Shown: in pieces, positions 39,579 to 48,513 of the stretch
How positions within the stretch are numbered: position 1 is the first letter of the stretch
How the letters are laid out: every line of letters starts with the position of its first letter
Source of the DNA: Mycolicibacter nonchromogenicus
Lineage (GTDB): Bacteria > Actinomycetota > Actinomycetes > Mycobacteriales > Mycobacteriaceae
DNA length: 64,000 nt
Assembly (NCBI RefSeq): GCF_002101775.1
Contig: NZ_LQPI01000072.1
Span: 1-64,000 of the forward strand
Direction of reading: 5' to 3'
Translations under genes and position numbers: made by a program
The notes under the pieces: generated by a model
What the model was told of the DNA's origin: nothing
The model's database searches: none
Seen by the model: only the letters and a program-made list of their open reading frames with translations

Positions 39579-42143
39579 TCAGGCGGTGTCAAAGGCGCGC
39601 GCCCGCAGCGATCGCTCGACCCCGGCCCTGCCCTCGAGGACCAGCCTCCGCAGCGCCGACGGCACCGAAGGATCGGCCAGGAAGGCGTCAGCGGCGTCCA
39701 ACCCGGCCTGGCTGACATCCCAACCCGGGTACAGGCCCACCACCACGGTCTGCGCCACCTCGCTGGATCGCCGCTCCCACACGCCCGAAATCGCCTCGAA
39801 ATAGCGCGCGGTGAATGGCGCCAGCAGCTCGCCCTGGCCGGGCTGCACGATCCCCGCGATGATCGCGCGACCGGTGATGTTGGCCAATGTGTCGTCCTCG
39901 ATCACCTGCTGCCAGGCCGCTTCCTTGACCGCGGGCTGCGGCCGGGCCGCCGAAGCCTGGGCGCCCTGGCGCCGGCCGGCGGCGGTGGGGTCACGCTGGA
40001 TCTCGGCGTCGATGGCCGCAGAGTCCAGCGCACCGCTGCGGGCCAGCGCCACCACGATCCGCCAGCGCAGGTCGGTGTCGACGGCCAACCCGGCCAGGCC
40101 CTGGGTGGCCGGGTCCGCGTCCAGCAGCGCGGCCAGCACCGCGGTGTGCCGCTCGGCGAGCACCGAGGTGCACAGCGCGTTGACATAGGCCAGCTGGTGA
40201 TCCGAACCGGGTTCGGCGTCGCGGGCCAGCTCCAGCAATCGGTCGGCGAACGCCGGCCAACCTTGCTCTGCGGCCCAGGCCGGATCGGCGTAGAACCCCA
40301 GCGCGGTCTGCGCCTGCAACAGCAGCCGGGAGGCTACGCCGACCTCGCTCTCGGCGCCGATGCCGCGCTGCACCAATGCCAGGAAGTCCCGGGCGCGCAG
40401 TTCGGCTTCGCGGGTCATCTCCCAGGCCGCCGACCACACCAGGGTGCGCGGCAACGGTTCGGCGATGTCGGCGATGCGCTCGGTTGCGGTGGCCAGTGAC
40501 TCAGGGTCCAGGCGCAGCGCGCAGTAGGTCAGGTCGTCGTCGTTGACCAGGATCAGCTTGCCGCGCGAAACCCCGACCAGGCCGGGCACTTGGGTGCTGG
40601 GTCCTTCGATATCGAGCTCCTCGCGGTGTACCCGCACCAGCCGGCCGGATCCGGAGGGGTCGTCGTCGTAGATGCCGATTGCCAACCGGTGCACCCGGGT
40701 TTCGCCGGCGCCCGGGGTGGCGCCACCCTGAGTCACCGCGAACCGGGTGAACCGACCGTCGCCGTCGACGTCGAAGTCCGCGCGCAGCGTGTTCAGTCCG
40801 GTGGTCTTCAGCCACTGGCGGCCCCAGTCGGACAGATCCCGGCCGGAAGCCTTTTCCAGCGCCGCCAGCAGGTCGTCGAAGGTGGCGTTGTCAAAGGCGT
40901 GTGCGGCGAAATAGTCGCGCAGACCGGCAAGGAAGTGGTCCAGACCGACATAGGCAACCAACTGCTTGAGCACCGAAGCGCCCTTGGCGTAGGTGATGCC
41001 GTCGAAGTTGACCTCTACGGCGGCCAGATCCGGGATGTCGGCAGCGATCGGGTGCGTCGAGGGCAGCTGGTCTTGGCGGTAGGCCCAGGACTTCTCCGCG
41101 TTCGCGAACGTGGTCCAGGCGCTGGTGTACTCGGTTGCCTCGCTTTGGCACAGCACCGAGGCGAACGTCGCGAACGACTCGTTGAGCCACAGGTCATCCC
41201 ACCACCGCATGGTGACCAGGTCGCCGAACCACATGTGCGCCATCTCGTGCAGCACGGTCTCGGCGCGTCGCTCATACGACGCCCGGGTCACCTTGCTGCG
41301 AAAGACGTAGTCCTCCAGGAACGTCACCGCTCCGGCGTTCTCCATCGCACCGGCGTTGAACTCCGGCACGAACAGCTGGTCGTACTTGCCGAACGCATAC
41401 GGCACGCCGAAGTTGCTGTGGTAGAAGCCGAAACCCTGCTTGGTCTCGGTGAACAGCCGCTCGGCGTCCATGTGCTCGGCCAGCGATGCCCGGCAGAACA
41501 GCCCCAGCGGGATCTCGCCGTGCTCGTCGCGGTAGACGTCGTCCCAACGGGCATACGGTCCGGCGATCAGCGCCACCAGATACGTGCTCATCTTCGGCGT
41601 GGTCTCGAAGGTGTGTACTCCGTCACGCACGGAGGCCGTGGCGCCGTTGGAGATCACCTGCCAGTGCGACGGCGCGGTGACGGTGATGTCAAAGGTGGCC
41701 TTGAGGTCCGGCTGGTCGAAGCAGGCGAACATCCGCTTGGCGTCAGCGGTTTCGAACTGCGAGTACAGATACACCTCGTCGTCGACCGGGTCGACGAAGC
41801 GGTGCAGGCCCTCACCGGTGTTGGAGTAGTAGCACTGCGCGTCGATCTCCACGGTGTTGTGCTTGGCCAACCCGGTCAATGCCACGCCGACCGACTCGTC
41901 GTAGGCCGAGACGTCGAGGGGACGGCCGTTGAGGGTGGCACTGTGGATCTTCTCGGCGGCGATGTCGATGACGGTGTCGCCGCCGGCCAGGGCGTCGAAG
42001 GTGACGGTGGTGGTGGAGCGGAAGGTGCGCTCGCCCGGTTTGCCGTTGCCGTCGGTGAGGTCCAGGGTGATCCGGTAGTTGTCGACGGTGATCGAGGCGG
42101 CCCGTTCGGCGGCCTGGTCGCGGGTGAGGTTAGGAAGTGCCAC
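39579..42143 (-). CDS. pepN: Aminopeptidase N (M1 family)
   Basis: An 854-residue M1 metallopeptidase, equivalent to Rv2467. The exopeptidase motif GAMEN (in FNAGAMENAGAVTF) and the zinc motif HEMAHMWFGDLVT plus the downstream Glu in NESFA are intact. The N-terminal saddle domain (1-200) and the long helical ERAP1-like C-terminal domain (about 520-854) are present. There is no signal peptide, so it is cytosolic. It removes N-terminal residues from peptides, downstream of Clp and proteasome degradation. GTG start; it ends stop-to-stop with the HEExH gene with no gap (TGATCA). Confidence 0.95.
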   Translation of the reverse strand: MALPNLTRDQAAERAASITVDNYRITLDLTDGNGKPGERTFRSTTTVTFDALAGGDTVIDIAAEKIHSATLNGRPLDVSAYDESVGVALTGLAKHNTVEIDAQCYYSNTGEGLHRFVDPVDDEVYLYSQFETADAKRMFACFDQPDLKATFDITVTAPSHWQVISNGATASVRDGVHTFETTPKMSTYLVALIAGPYARWDDVYRDEHGEIPLGLFCRASLAEHMDAERLFTETKQGFGFYHSNFGVPYAFGKYDQLFVPEFNAGAMENAGAVTFLEDYVFRSKVTRASYERRAETVLHEMAHMWFGDLVTMRWWDDLWLNESFATFASVLCQSEATEYTSAWTTFANAEKSWAYRQDQLPSTHPIAADIPDLAAVEVNFDGITYAKGASVLKQLVAYVGLDHFLAGLRDYFAAHAFDNATFDDLLAALEKASGRDLSDWGRQWLKTTGLNTLRADFDVDGDGRFTRFAVTQGGATPGAGETRVHRLAIGIYDDDPSGSGRLVRVHREELDIEGPSTQVPGLVGVSRGKLILVNDDDLTYCALRLDPESLATATERIADIAEPLPRTLVWSAAWEMTREAELRARDFLALVQRGIGAESEVGVASRLLLQAQTALGFYADPAWAAEQGWPAFADRLLELARDAEPGSDHQLAYVNALCTSVLAERHTAVLAALLDADPATQGLAGLAVDTDLRWRIVVALARSGALDSAAIDAEIQRDPTAAGRRQGAQASAARPQPAVKEAAWQQVIEDDTLANITGRAIIAGIVQPGQGELLAPFTARYFEAISGVWERRSSEVAQTVVVGLYPGWDVSQAGLDAADAFLADPSVPSALRRLVLEGRAGVERSLRARAFDTA

Positions 42144-42203
42144 GCCCGCCTACAGTAGTGGCCGGACAGTGCGGTCGGGCGCCGGACCGAGTTTAATGAG
42201 GCC

Positions 42204-42584
42204 ATGCTGATCGCCGGTCTGACCTTTGCGGTGCTGGCCGCGATGGTGCACGTGTACATATTCGCGCTCGAGTCGCTGAGTTGGACCTCACCGCGCACGC
42301 GTGCCGTCTTCGGCACCACTGCGCAGGAGGCCGAGATCACCAAGACGCTGGCCTTCAACCAGGGCTTCTACAACCTGTTCCTGGCCATCGTCACAGTGGT
42401 CGGCATCGCCGCGTTTTCGTTGGACCACGACACGGTTGGTCTCGCGCTGATCTTCGCCGGTGTGGGGTCCATGCTTGCCGCGGCACTGGTTCTGGTGTCG
42501 TCGTCGCCGGACAAGGCCCGCGCCGCCGCCTTCCAGGGTGCTTTTCCGGCGGTCGCGGTCGCGCTGCTGGCCCTGAGCCTGTGA
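42204..42584 (+). CDS. DUF1304 membrane protein
   Basis: A 126-residue protein with four membrane spans, matching the DUF1304 family: HVYIFALESLSWTSPRTRAV followed by NQGFYNLFLAIVTVVG. It is divergent from pepN across 60 bp. The family is widespread and of unknown function, and its neighbours give no clear hint. Confidence 0.85.
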   Translation: MLIAGLTFAVLAAMVHVYIFALESLSWTSPRTRAVFGTTAQEAEITKTLAFNQGFYNLFLAIVTVVGIAAFSLDHDTVGLALIFAGVGSMLAAALVLVSSSPDKARAAAFQGAFPAVAVALLALSL

Positions 42585-42667
42585 CCCGGCGGCGGGCATA
42601 GATGTGCTCGCGGCCGCGTTACCACTGCTATCTGTGTCCCGTCGTCGGCTGAGAGGATCGCCCGCCC

Positions 42668-43276
42668 ATGCCCAAATCGCAAGCCGAATTCTGGTTCGAT
42701 CCGCTGTGCCCGTGGTGCTGGATCACCTCCCGGTGGATCCTGGAGGTCGAGAAGGTCCGTGACATCGATGTCACCTTCCACGTGATGAGTTTGGCCGTCC
42801 TCAACGAGGGCCGTGACGACCTTCCCGAGCAGTATCGCGAAGGCCTCAAGCACGCGTGGGGTCCGGTGCGGGTGGCGATCGCCGCGGAGCAGTTGCGCGG
42901 CAACGAGATCCTGCGTCCGCTCTACACCGCGATGGGAACCCGGATCCACAACCAGAACAACAAGGACTTCCCCGACGTCATCGCCGGTGCGCTGGCCGAG
43001 GTGGGCCTGCCGGCCGAATTGGCCGACGCCGCCACCAGCGACGCCTACGACGAAGCGCTGCGTGCGAGCCACCACGCCGGGATGGACGCCGTCGGCAAGG
43101 ACGTCGGGACGCCGACCATCCACGTCAACGGGGTGGCGTTCTTCGGGCCCGTGCTGTCCCGCATTCCCCGCGGCGAGCAGGCGGGGGAGCTGTGGGACGC
43201 GTCGGTGACCTTCGCGTCCTACCCGCACTTCTGGGAGCTCAAGCGCACCCGTGGCGAGTCGCCGGAGTTCGACTGA
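42668..43276 (+). CDS. Mycothiol-dependent nitroreductase (DsbA-like fold)
   Basis: A 202-residue thioredoxin/DsbA-like protein, equivalent to Rv2466c. The active site is CPWC (Cys14-Cys17) in FWFDPLCPWCW, and the cis-proline loop is GTPTIHVNG near residue 152. The helical insert (WGPVRVAIAAEQLRGNEIL) is typical. Established knowledge: the M. tuberculosis protein reduces nitro-heterocycles with mycothiol and activates thienopyrimidine prodrugs. It is cytosolic and part of oxidative/nitrosative stress defence. It precedes rpiB by 42 bp, as in M. tuberculosis. Confidence 0.92.
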   Translation: MPKSQAEFWFDPLCPWCWITSRWILEVEKVRDIDVTFHVMSLAVLNEGRDDLPEQYREGLKHAWGPVRVAIAAEQLRGNEILRPLYTAMGTRIHNQNNKDFPDVIAGALAEVGLPAELADAATSDAYDEALRASHHAGMDAVGKDVGTPTIHVNGVAFFGPVLSRIPRGEQAGELWDASVTFASYPHFWELKRTRGESPEFD

Positions 43277-43318
43277 CGGCCGGGCGGGGGAGCAGACCGA
43301 GTCTGAGAGAATGACGCC

Positions 43319-43798
43319 ATGCGCGTCTACCTCGGCTGCGACCACGCCGGCTACGAACTCAAAGAAACGATCGTCGAGCACCTGAAGAAGGCCGGCCATG
43401 AGCCGGTCGACTGCGGGGCCTTCAGCTACGACGCCGAGGACGACTACCCGGCGTTCTGCATCGCGGCGGCGGCTCGCACGGTGGCCGACCCCGACAGCCT
43501 GGGGATCGTGATCGGCGGGTCCGGCAACGGCGAGCAGATCGCGGCCAACAAGGTGCCCGGGGCGCGTTGTGCGCTGGCCTGGAGCACCGAGACCGCGCAG
43601 CTGGCCCGGGAACACAACAACGCCCAGCTGATCGGCATCGGCGGCCGCATGCACACCACCGCCGAAGCGCTCGCGATCGTCGACGCGTTCTTGAGCACTC
43701 CGTGGTCGCAGGCCGAACGTCACCAGCGACGCATCGACATCCTGGCTGCCTACGAGCGCAACCACGAGGCACCTCCGGTGCCGGGCGCGCCCGCCTGA
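43319..43798 (+). CDS. rpiB: Ribose-5-phosphate isomerase B
   Basis: A 159-residue RpiB/LacAB family enzyme interconverting ribose-5-phosphate and ribulose-5-phosphate in the pentose phosphate pathway. It opens with RVYLGCDHAGYELKETI. The active-site loop is VIGGSGNGEQIAANKVPG (64-81). As in M. tuberculosis RpiB, the cysteine base of the E. coli enzyme is replaced; Glu72 in GNGEQ corresponds to the glutamate base described for that enzyme. His/Arg phosphate contacts follow in HNNAQLIGIGGR. Confidence 0.95.
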   Translation: MRVYLGCDHAGYELKETIVEHLKKAGHEPVDCGAFSYDAEDDYPAFCIAAAARTVADPDSLGIVIGGSGNGEQIAANKVPGARCALAWSTETAQLAREHNNAQLIGIGGRMHTTAEALAIVDAFLSTPWSQAERHQRRIDILAAYERNHEAPPVPGAPA

Positions 43799-43819
43799 CA
43801 CGGCACAGAGCGGCCTGAC

Positions 43820-44623
43820 ATGCCGGAGGGGCACATCCTGCACCGGCTGGCCCGGCTCCATCAGCGCCGTTTCGCGGGGGCTCCTGTTGGGGTGTCCAGC
43901 CCGCAGGGCCGCTTCGAATCCGGTGCCGCCCTGGTCGACGGGCGGCCGCTGCTGTGCGCCGAGGCGTGGGGCAAGCACCTGTTCCACCACTACGCGCACG
44001 GGCCGATCGTGCACGTGCACCTGGGCATCTACGGCCACTTCACCGAGTTCGACCTGGTTGACGGTCACCTGCCCGAGCCGGTCGGTCAGGTGCGGATGCG
44101 GATGGTGGGCACCGGCTATGGCACCGACCTGCGCGGCCCGGCAGCCTGCGAGGTGATCGATGAGGCCCAAGTCGCCGGCGTCATCGCGCGGCTGGGGCCT
44201 GATCCACTGCGCGGGGACGCCGATCCGTCGCTGGCGTTCAAGCGAATCGCCAAGTCCCGCAAATCTATTGCTGCGCTGCTGATGGACCAGTCGGTGCTGG
44301 CCGGAGTCGGCAATGTCTACCGCAGCGAGGTGCTGTTCCGGCACCGGATCGACCCCTACCGGCCCGGCGTGCAGATCGGCGAAGCGGACTTCGCCGAGAT
44401 CTGGGCCGACTTGGTGGCGCTGATGAAGGTGGGGTTGCGCCGCGGCAGCATCGTCGTGGTCCGGCCCGAGGATGACCACGGCGCTCCGGCGTACGCGGCC
44501 GGCAAGCCGCGCACCTACGTCTACCGCCGCGCCGGCGACCCGTGCCGGGTGTGCGGGACTGCCGTGCAGACCGCTGAGCTGGAGGGGCGCAATGTGTTCT
44601 GGTGCCCGTCGTGCCAGACCTGA
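43820..44623 (+). CDS. nei1: Fpg/Nei-family DNA glycosylase
   Basis: A 267-residue base-excision repair enzyme. After removal of Met, Pro1-Glu2 (MPEGH) is the catalytic N-terminus. The H2TH region includes LMDQSVLAGVGNVYRSEVLF with the conserved Asn, and the C-terminal zinc finger is CRVCGTAV then CPSCQ. The MPEGH start (rather than MPELPE) and Rv2464c synteny place it with Nei1, which removes oxidised pyrimidines. It follows rpiB by 21 bp. Confidence 0.9.
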   Translation: MPEGHILHRLARLHQRRFAGAPVGVSSPQGRFESGAALVDGRPLLCAEAWGKHLFHHYAHGPIVHVHLGIYGHFTEFDLVDGHLPEPVGQVRMRMVGTGYGTDLRGPAACEVIDEAQVAGVIARLGPDPLRGDADPSLAFKRIAKSRKSIAALLMDQSVLAGVGNVYRSEVLFRHRIDPYRPGVQIGEADFAEIWADLVALMKVGLRRGSIVVVRPEDDHGAPAYAAGKPRTYVYRRAGDPCRVCGTAVQTAELEGRNVFWCPSCQT

Positions 44624-44626
44624 AGT

Positions 44627-45850
44627 TCAGTCGTCGTAGACCGTCTCGCGCCGGGGCCGGATCGCCACCCCGAGTGCGCGGTAGATCTCGTTGGACAACA
44701 CCACGCTGCGCGGGTCGGCATTGGCCTGGGTGTGGTCGAACCGGTTCATCACGTAGCCATAGCCGATCCGGTGCTCCAGATCGGCGAAGGCGAACGATCC
44801 GCCCAGGCCGCCGTGACCGAAGATCCGCCGGTTGGGCCCGTTGACCCCCTGAGCGTTGAGCATGTAGCCCATGCCCCAGCCGTGTTCGGCGACTCGGGGG
44901 CCCAGCACCAGGTCGGTCTCGGTGCCGCCCTGCAGAACCCGCAGGCGGTCCATGGCGGCCCGGCTGAGCAGCTTCTCCTGCACCAGTGCGTCGTAGAACG
45001 TGGCCATGCCCAGGGCGGAGACCTGGGCGTTGGTGCCGGGGAACTCCAGTTCGCGCCACAGCGTCAGGTCGTTGGTGGCGATCTCGTCGTCGGGGGCGAA
45101 CCCCATGGCGACCGCCAATCCCGCCTTGGGGTGATCGTCCAACGAGGTCGGGCGTTTCGGCGCCCCGGCCGAAGACAGCATCTCCCGGATCGTGGGCTTG
45201 CCCACCGGATCGGCGCAGCGGTAGCCCTGCTGCTCGGCCGGCACGCCGATGTGCACCTCGGCGCCCAGCGGACCGGCGACCTCGGTGCGCAGGTACTGGC
45301 TCACCGTCAACCCGGTCACCCGCCGCACGACCTCGCCGATGATGAAGCCGTAGGTGGTCATGTGGTAGCCCTGAGCGGTGCCGGGCCGCCACCACGGCTC
45401 GGCGGAGGCAAGGCGCTCGCAGACCAGGTCCCAGTCGGTGACGTCGCGCCAGTGCATCGGCTCCCGCGGCCCGATGACCCCGGATCGGTGGGCCAGCACC
45501 ATCGCCAGGGAGATGTCGCCCTTGCCGGCCTGACCGAACGCCGGCCAGTAGTGGGCCACCGGGGCCCGCAGGTCCAGTTCCCCGGCATCGGCGAGCCGGT
45601 GCACGCAGGTGCTGGTCAACCCCTTGCTGCCCGACAGCACGGTGCTCAGGGTGTCTTCCTGCCAGGGCCGCCGGCCGTCGGCGTCGGCGGAGCCGGCCCA
45701 CAGATTGACCACCAGCTCGCCGTCGACATAGGCCGCCACGGCGGCGCCGAGCTCGTCGCGCTCGGTGAAGTTGCGCTCGAACTCGGTTCGCACCTTTTCA
45801 AAGCGCGGGGAGCACGTCCCATGAATCTGGACGTGCCGTGTGCCGCCCAT
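44627..45850 (-). CDS. lipP: Beta-lactamase-fold esterase LipP
   Basis: 407 residues from the ATG at 45850, which has AGGAAGG at proper spacing; an open frame to 46054 was rejected because it lacks such a site. It belongs to the class C beta-lactamase/esterase family VIII: the SxxK motif is SGSK in TVLSGSKGLTST, a tyrosine motif YGFIIGE follows, and HGGLGGSFAF replaces KTG. It hydrolyses ester substrates in the cytosol or membrane-bound; the physiological substrate is unknown. It is convergent with nei1 (3-bp gap), matching Rv2463 next to Rv2464c. Confidence 0.9.
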   Translation of the reverse strand: MGGTRHVQIHGTCSPRFEKVRTEFERNFTERDELGAAVAAYVDGELVVNLWAGSADADGRRPWQEDTLSTVLSGSKGLTSTCVHRLADAGELDLRAPVAHYWPAFGQAGKGDISLAMVLAHRSGVIGPREPMHWRDVTDWDLVCERLASAEPWWRPGTAQGYHMTTYGFIIGEVVRRVTGLTVSQYLRTEVAGPLGAEVHIGVPAEQQGYRCADPVGKPTIREMLSSAGAPKRPTSLDDHPKAGLAVAMGFAPDDEIATNDLTLWRELEFPGTNAQVSALGMATFYDALVQEKLLSRAAMDRLRVLQGGTETDLVLGPRVAEHGWGMGYMLNAQGVNGPNRRIFGHGGLGGSFAFADLEHRIGYGYVMNRFDHTQANADPRSVVLSNEIYRALGVAIRPRRETVYDD

Positions 45851-46068
45851 GGCGTGCCTTCCTGCTAGGGAGAATCCCCTTTCGCGGGGCGACGGGGCGA
45901 TCGGACCCGCGTAGTTCGCTTGGAAGGATAAGTCCACGGCGACCGGTGAGTACAGCAGCCCCCGGCCCCGGTCGGCATACGCGGCTGACCTGGCGATGGT
46001 CACATGTGGAACCGGTCGCTGGTGTCCGCCGAACCATAGGTCGACGGCCACCACGCCGGGCCCTCTGG

Positions 46069-46139
46069 AGCGGGCGACGGGAATCGAACCCGCGTAGCTA
46101 GTTTGGAAGACTAGGGCTCTACCATTGAGCTACGCCCGC
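46069..46139 (-). tRNA. tRNA-Gly (anticodon UCC)
   Basis: 71 nt on the minus strand: acceptor GCGGGCG/CGCCCGC, anticodon stem CTAGT/ACTAG with loop CTTCCAA giving UCC, and T arm CGGGTTCGATTCCCG. No encoded CCA. The 218-bp gap 45851-46068 between it and lipP shows no gene. Confidence 0.94.
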
Positions 46140-46277
46140 ATGAACAGCTAGAGCGAGACTGTACCGGCGTGGCGGACCCGAAATCCAATTACCCCCGTCG
46201 TGATGGCTGCGTGGGGGCGTTGGCAGCAGGTCATTGTGATCACCGATATCCCGGGCCGTAGGATCGCCTGGTCAGTG

Positions 46278-46351
46278 CGGGGTGTAGCGCAGCTTGGTAG
46301 CGCATCCGCTTTGGGAGCGGAAGGCCGCAGGTTCAAATCCTGTCACCCCGA
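46278..46351 (+). tRNA. tRNA-Pro (anticodon UGG)
   Basis: 74 nt on the plus strand: acceptor CGGGGTG/CACCCCG, anticodon stem TCCGC/GCGGA with loop TTTGGGA giving UGG, and T loop TTCAAAT. The discriminator A is followed by an encoded CCA at 46352-46354. It lies 55 bp upstream of tig and divergent from tRNA-Gly. Confidence 0.95.
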
Positions 46352-46406
46352 CCAGCGCGCCGCACCGGCACGACCGACCACGTCAACGATATCGAGGAGT
46401 ACACCC

Positions 46407-47828
46407 GTGAAGAGCACCGTCGAGCAGCTGACCCCGACCCGGGTTCGCATCAACGTTGAGGTGCCGTTCACCGAGCTTCAGCCGGACTTCGAGCGGACCT
46501 ACAAGCAGCTGGCGAAGCAGGTGCGGGTGCCGGGCTTCCGGCCCGGCAAGGCTCCGGCCAAGCTCATCGAGGCCCGCTTCGGCCGTGCCGCCGTGCTGCA
46601 GCAGGTGGTCAACGAGGCGCTGCCGAGTCGTTACACCGAGGCGGTGACGAGCTCGGACCTCAAGCCTCTCGGTCAGCCCAAGATCGAGGTCACCAAGCTC
46701 GACGACGGTGAGAACATCGCCTTCACCGCCGAGGTCGACGTGCGACCCGAGATCACCCTGCCCGACCTGGAGCAGCTCAAGATCACCGTGGACCCTATCG
46801 AGGTCGGCGACGACGAGGTCGACGCCGAACTCGACGCCCTGCGTGCTCGGTTCGGCACCCTGACCGGGGTCGACCGGCCGGCCGCGAAGGGTGACTTCGT
46901 CTCGATCGACCTGGACGCCACCATCGACGGCGAGCCCGTTGAAGGCGCAGCCACCGAGGGGCTGTCGCACGAGGTCGGCTCGGGTCAGCTCATCGAAGGC
47001 CTCGACGACGCCATCGTGGGGCTGTCGGCCGGTGAGAGCAAGACGTTCACCACCAAGCTGGCGGCCGGCCCGCAGGCCGGTAAGGAAGCGGAAGTCACCG
47101 TCACGGTCCAGTCGGTCAAAGAGCGCGAGCTGCCGGAGGCCGACGACGAGTTCGCTCAGCTGGCCAGCGAGTACGACACCATCGGCGAACTGCGGGAGAA
47201 CCTCACCGAACAGGTGAGCCGGACCAAGCGCATCCAGCAGGCCGAGAAGGTCCGCGAGGTGACGCTGGAGAAGCTGGTCGAGCAGGTCGAGATGCCGCTG
47301 CCCGACGCCGTGGTCCAGGCGCACATCGACAACGCCCTGCACAACGCCCTGCACGCCTTCGACCACGACGAGAACAAGTTCGCCGAGTCGCTGGCCGAGA
47401 AGGGTTCCTCGCGCGCGGAGTTCGACGCCGATACCCGCAGCGAGGCCGAGAAGTCGGTGAAGACCCAGCTGCTGCTTGACGCGCTCGGCGACAAGCTCGA
47501 GATCAAGGTCGGGCAGAACGACCTGACGCAGCACCTGGTGTTGATGTCGCGTCAGTACGGCATCCCGCCGCAGCAGCTGGTGCAGTTCCTGCAGGAGAAC
47601 AAGCAGCTGCCTGCGGTCTTCGCCGACGTGCGCCGCGGCATGGCGCTGGCTGCGGCGGTGCGTGCGGCTGAGGTCAGCGACACCGCCGGCAACGCGATCG
47701 ACACCGCCGAGTTCTTCGGAACGGACGCCGATGACGAAGGCGACGCCGACGAGGTCGCCGAGGCATTGGCCGCTGCCGAGGAAGCCGACGAAGCGGCTGA
47801 GGCCGAAGCTGACTCCGACGACGAGTGA
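46407..47828 (+). CDS. tig: Trigger factor
   Basis: A 473-residue ribosome-associated chaperone and prolyl isomerase. The start is GTG 46407 with GAGGAG upstream; the open frame further upstream crosses tRNA-Pro. The ribosome-binding signature is VPGFRPGKAP (about 46-55), a PPIase domain lies at about 155-240 (KGDFVSIDL, GSGQLIEGLDDAIVGLSAGE), and a helical C-terminal domain forms the chaperone arms. It ends in a strongly acidic tail (DADDEGDADEVAEAL to DSDDE). It stands before clpP1P2, as in other mycobacteria (Rv2462c), with a 106-bp gap holding a putative ClgR site. Confidence 0.96.
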   Translation: MKSTVEQLTPTRVRINVEVPFTELQPDFERTYKQLAKQVRVPGFRPGKAPAKLIEARFGRAAVLQQVVNEALPSRYTEAVTSSDLKPLGQPKIEVTKLDDGENIAFTAEVDVRPEITLPDLEQLKITVDPIEVGDDEVDAELDALRARFGTLTGVDRPAAKGDFVSIDLDATIDGEPVEGAATEGLSHEVGSGQLIEGLDDAIVGLSAGESKTFTTKLAAGPQAGKEAEVTVTVQSVKERELPEADDEFAQLASEYDTIGELRENLTEQVSRTKRIQQAEKVREVTLEKLVEQVEMPLPDAVVQAHIDNALHNALHAFDHDENKFAESLAEKGSSRAEFDADTRSEAEKSVKTQLLLDALGDKLEIKVGQNDLTQHLVLMSRQYGIPPQQLVQFLQENKQLPAVFADVRRGMALAAAVRAAEVSDTAGNAIDTAEFFGTDADDEGDADEVAEALAAAEEADEAAEAEADSDDE

Positions 47829-47839
47829 CGCTGTAAGCG
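47829..47839. promoter_or_regulatory. Putative ClgR binding site upstream of clpP1P2
   Basis: The dyad CGCTGTAAGCG starts right after the tig stop, 96 bp before clpP1. On the reverse strand, CGCTTACAGCG fits the actinobacterial ClgR core CGCYNANRGCG exactly (consensus from memory). A second dyad CGAAC-N7-GTTCG follows at 47838-47854, and a TAGGGT -10-like hexamer lies at 47881-47886. ClgR activates clpP genes in Actinobacteria. Confidence 0.5.
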
Positions 47840-47934
47840 AACGAAGCCGGTTCGGAGCGCCCTGGCCCGGCCTTGTTGGCTAGGGTCTTAAACATGTCTC
47901 GGCATACGAATCTCGAGAAAGCAGGTATCCCACT

Positions 47935-48513
47935 GTGAGCCAGCCCGGACTGAATCTCGTCGACTCGGTATACGAGCGCCTACTGCGAGAACGCATCATC
48001 TTCCTGGGGTCGCAGGTGGACGACGACATCGCCAATCGGCTGTGCGCTCAGATCCTGCTCTTGGCCGCCGAGGACCCGACCAAGGACATCTCGCTCTACA
48101 TCAACTCCCCGGGCGGTTCGATCAGCGCGGGGATGGCGATCTACGACACGATGGTGCTGGCACCGTGTGACGTCGCCACCTACGCGATGGGGATGGCCGC
48201 CTCGATGGGCGAGTTCCTGCTCGCGGCGGGCACCAAGGGCAAGCGCTACGCCCTGCCGCACGCCCGGATCCTGATGCACCAGCCGTTGGGTGGGGTGACC
48301 GGCAGCGCCGCCGACATCGCCATTCAGGCCGAGCAGTTCGCGGTCATCAAGAAGGAGATGTTCCGGCTCAACGCCGAGTTCACCGGGCAGCCCATCGAGC
48401 GCATCGAGGCCGACTCCGACCGCGACCGCTGGTTCACTGCCCAGGAAGCCCTGGAATACGGCTTCGTCGATCACATCATCACCAGCGCCCACGTCAACGG
48501 AGCCGCCTCATGA
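47935..48513 (+). CDS. clpP1: ATP-dependent Clp protease proteolytic subunit ClpP1
   Basis: A 192-residue serine protease. The nucleophile Ser90 is in MGMAASMGEFLLAAG, His115 in LMHQPLGG, and the catalytic Asp in the SDRDRW region. YINSPGGSI is the oxyanion/strand motif. GTG start. It overlaps clpP2 by ATGA (48510-48513). In mycobacteria ClpP1 and ClpP2 form a mixed tetradecamer that works with ClpX or ClpC1 and is essential. The upstream gap contains a putative ClgR operator. Confidence 0.97.
   Translation: MSQPGLNLVDSVYERLLRERIIFLGSQVDDDIANRLCAQILLLAAEDPTKDISLYINSPGGSISAGMAIYDTMVLAPCDVATYAMGMAASMGEFLLAAGTKGKRYALPHARILMHQPLGGVTGSAADIAIQAEQFAVIKKEMFRLNAEFTGQPIERIEADSDRDRWFTAQEALEYGFVDHIITSAHVNGAAS

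Noticed and set aside
45851..46054. A 68-residue N-terminal extension of LipP
   Set aside because: The ATG at 45850 has AGGAAGG at correct spacing, and the extension has no signal or family sequence. It was not fully excluded as decayed coding DNA.
46200..46406. A longer tig start upstream
   Set aside because: The frame crosses tRNA-Pro and lacks a ribosome site; the family start matches GTG 46407.
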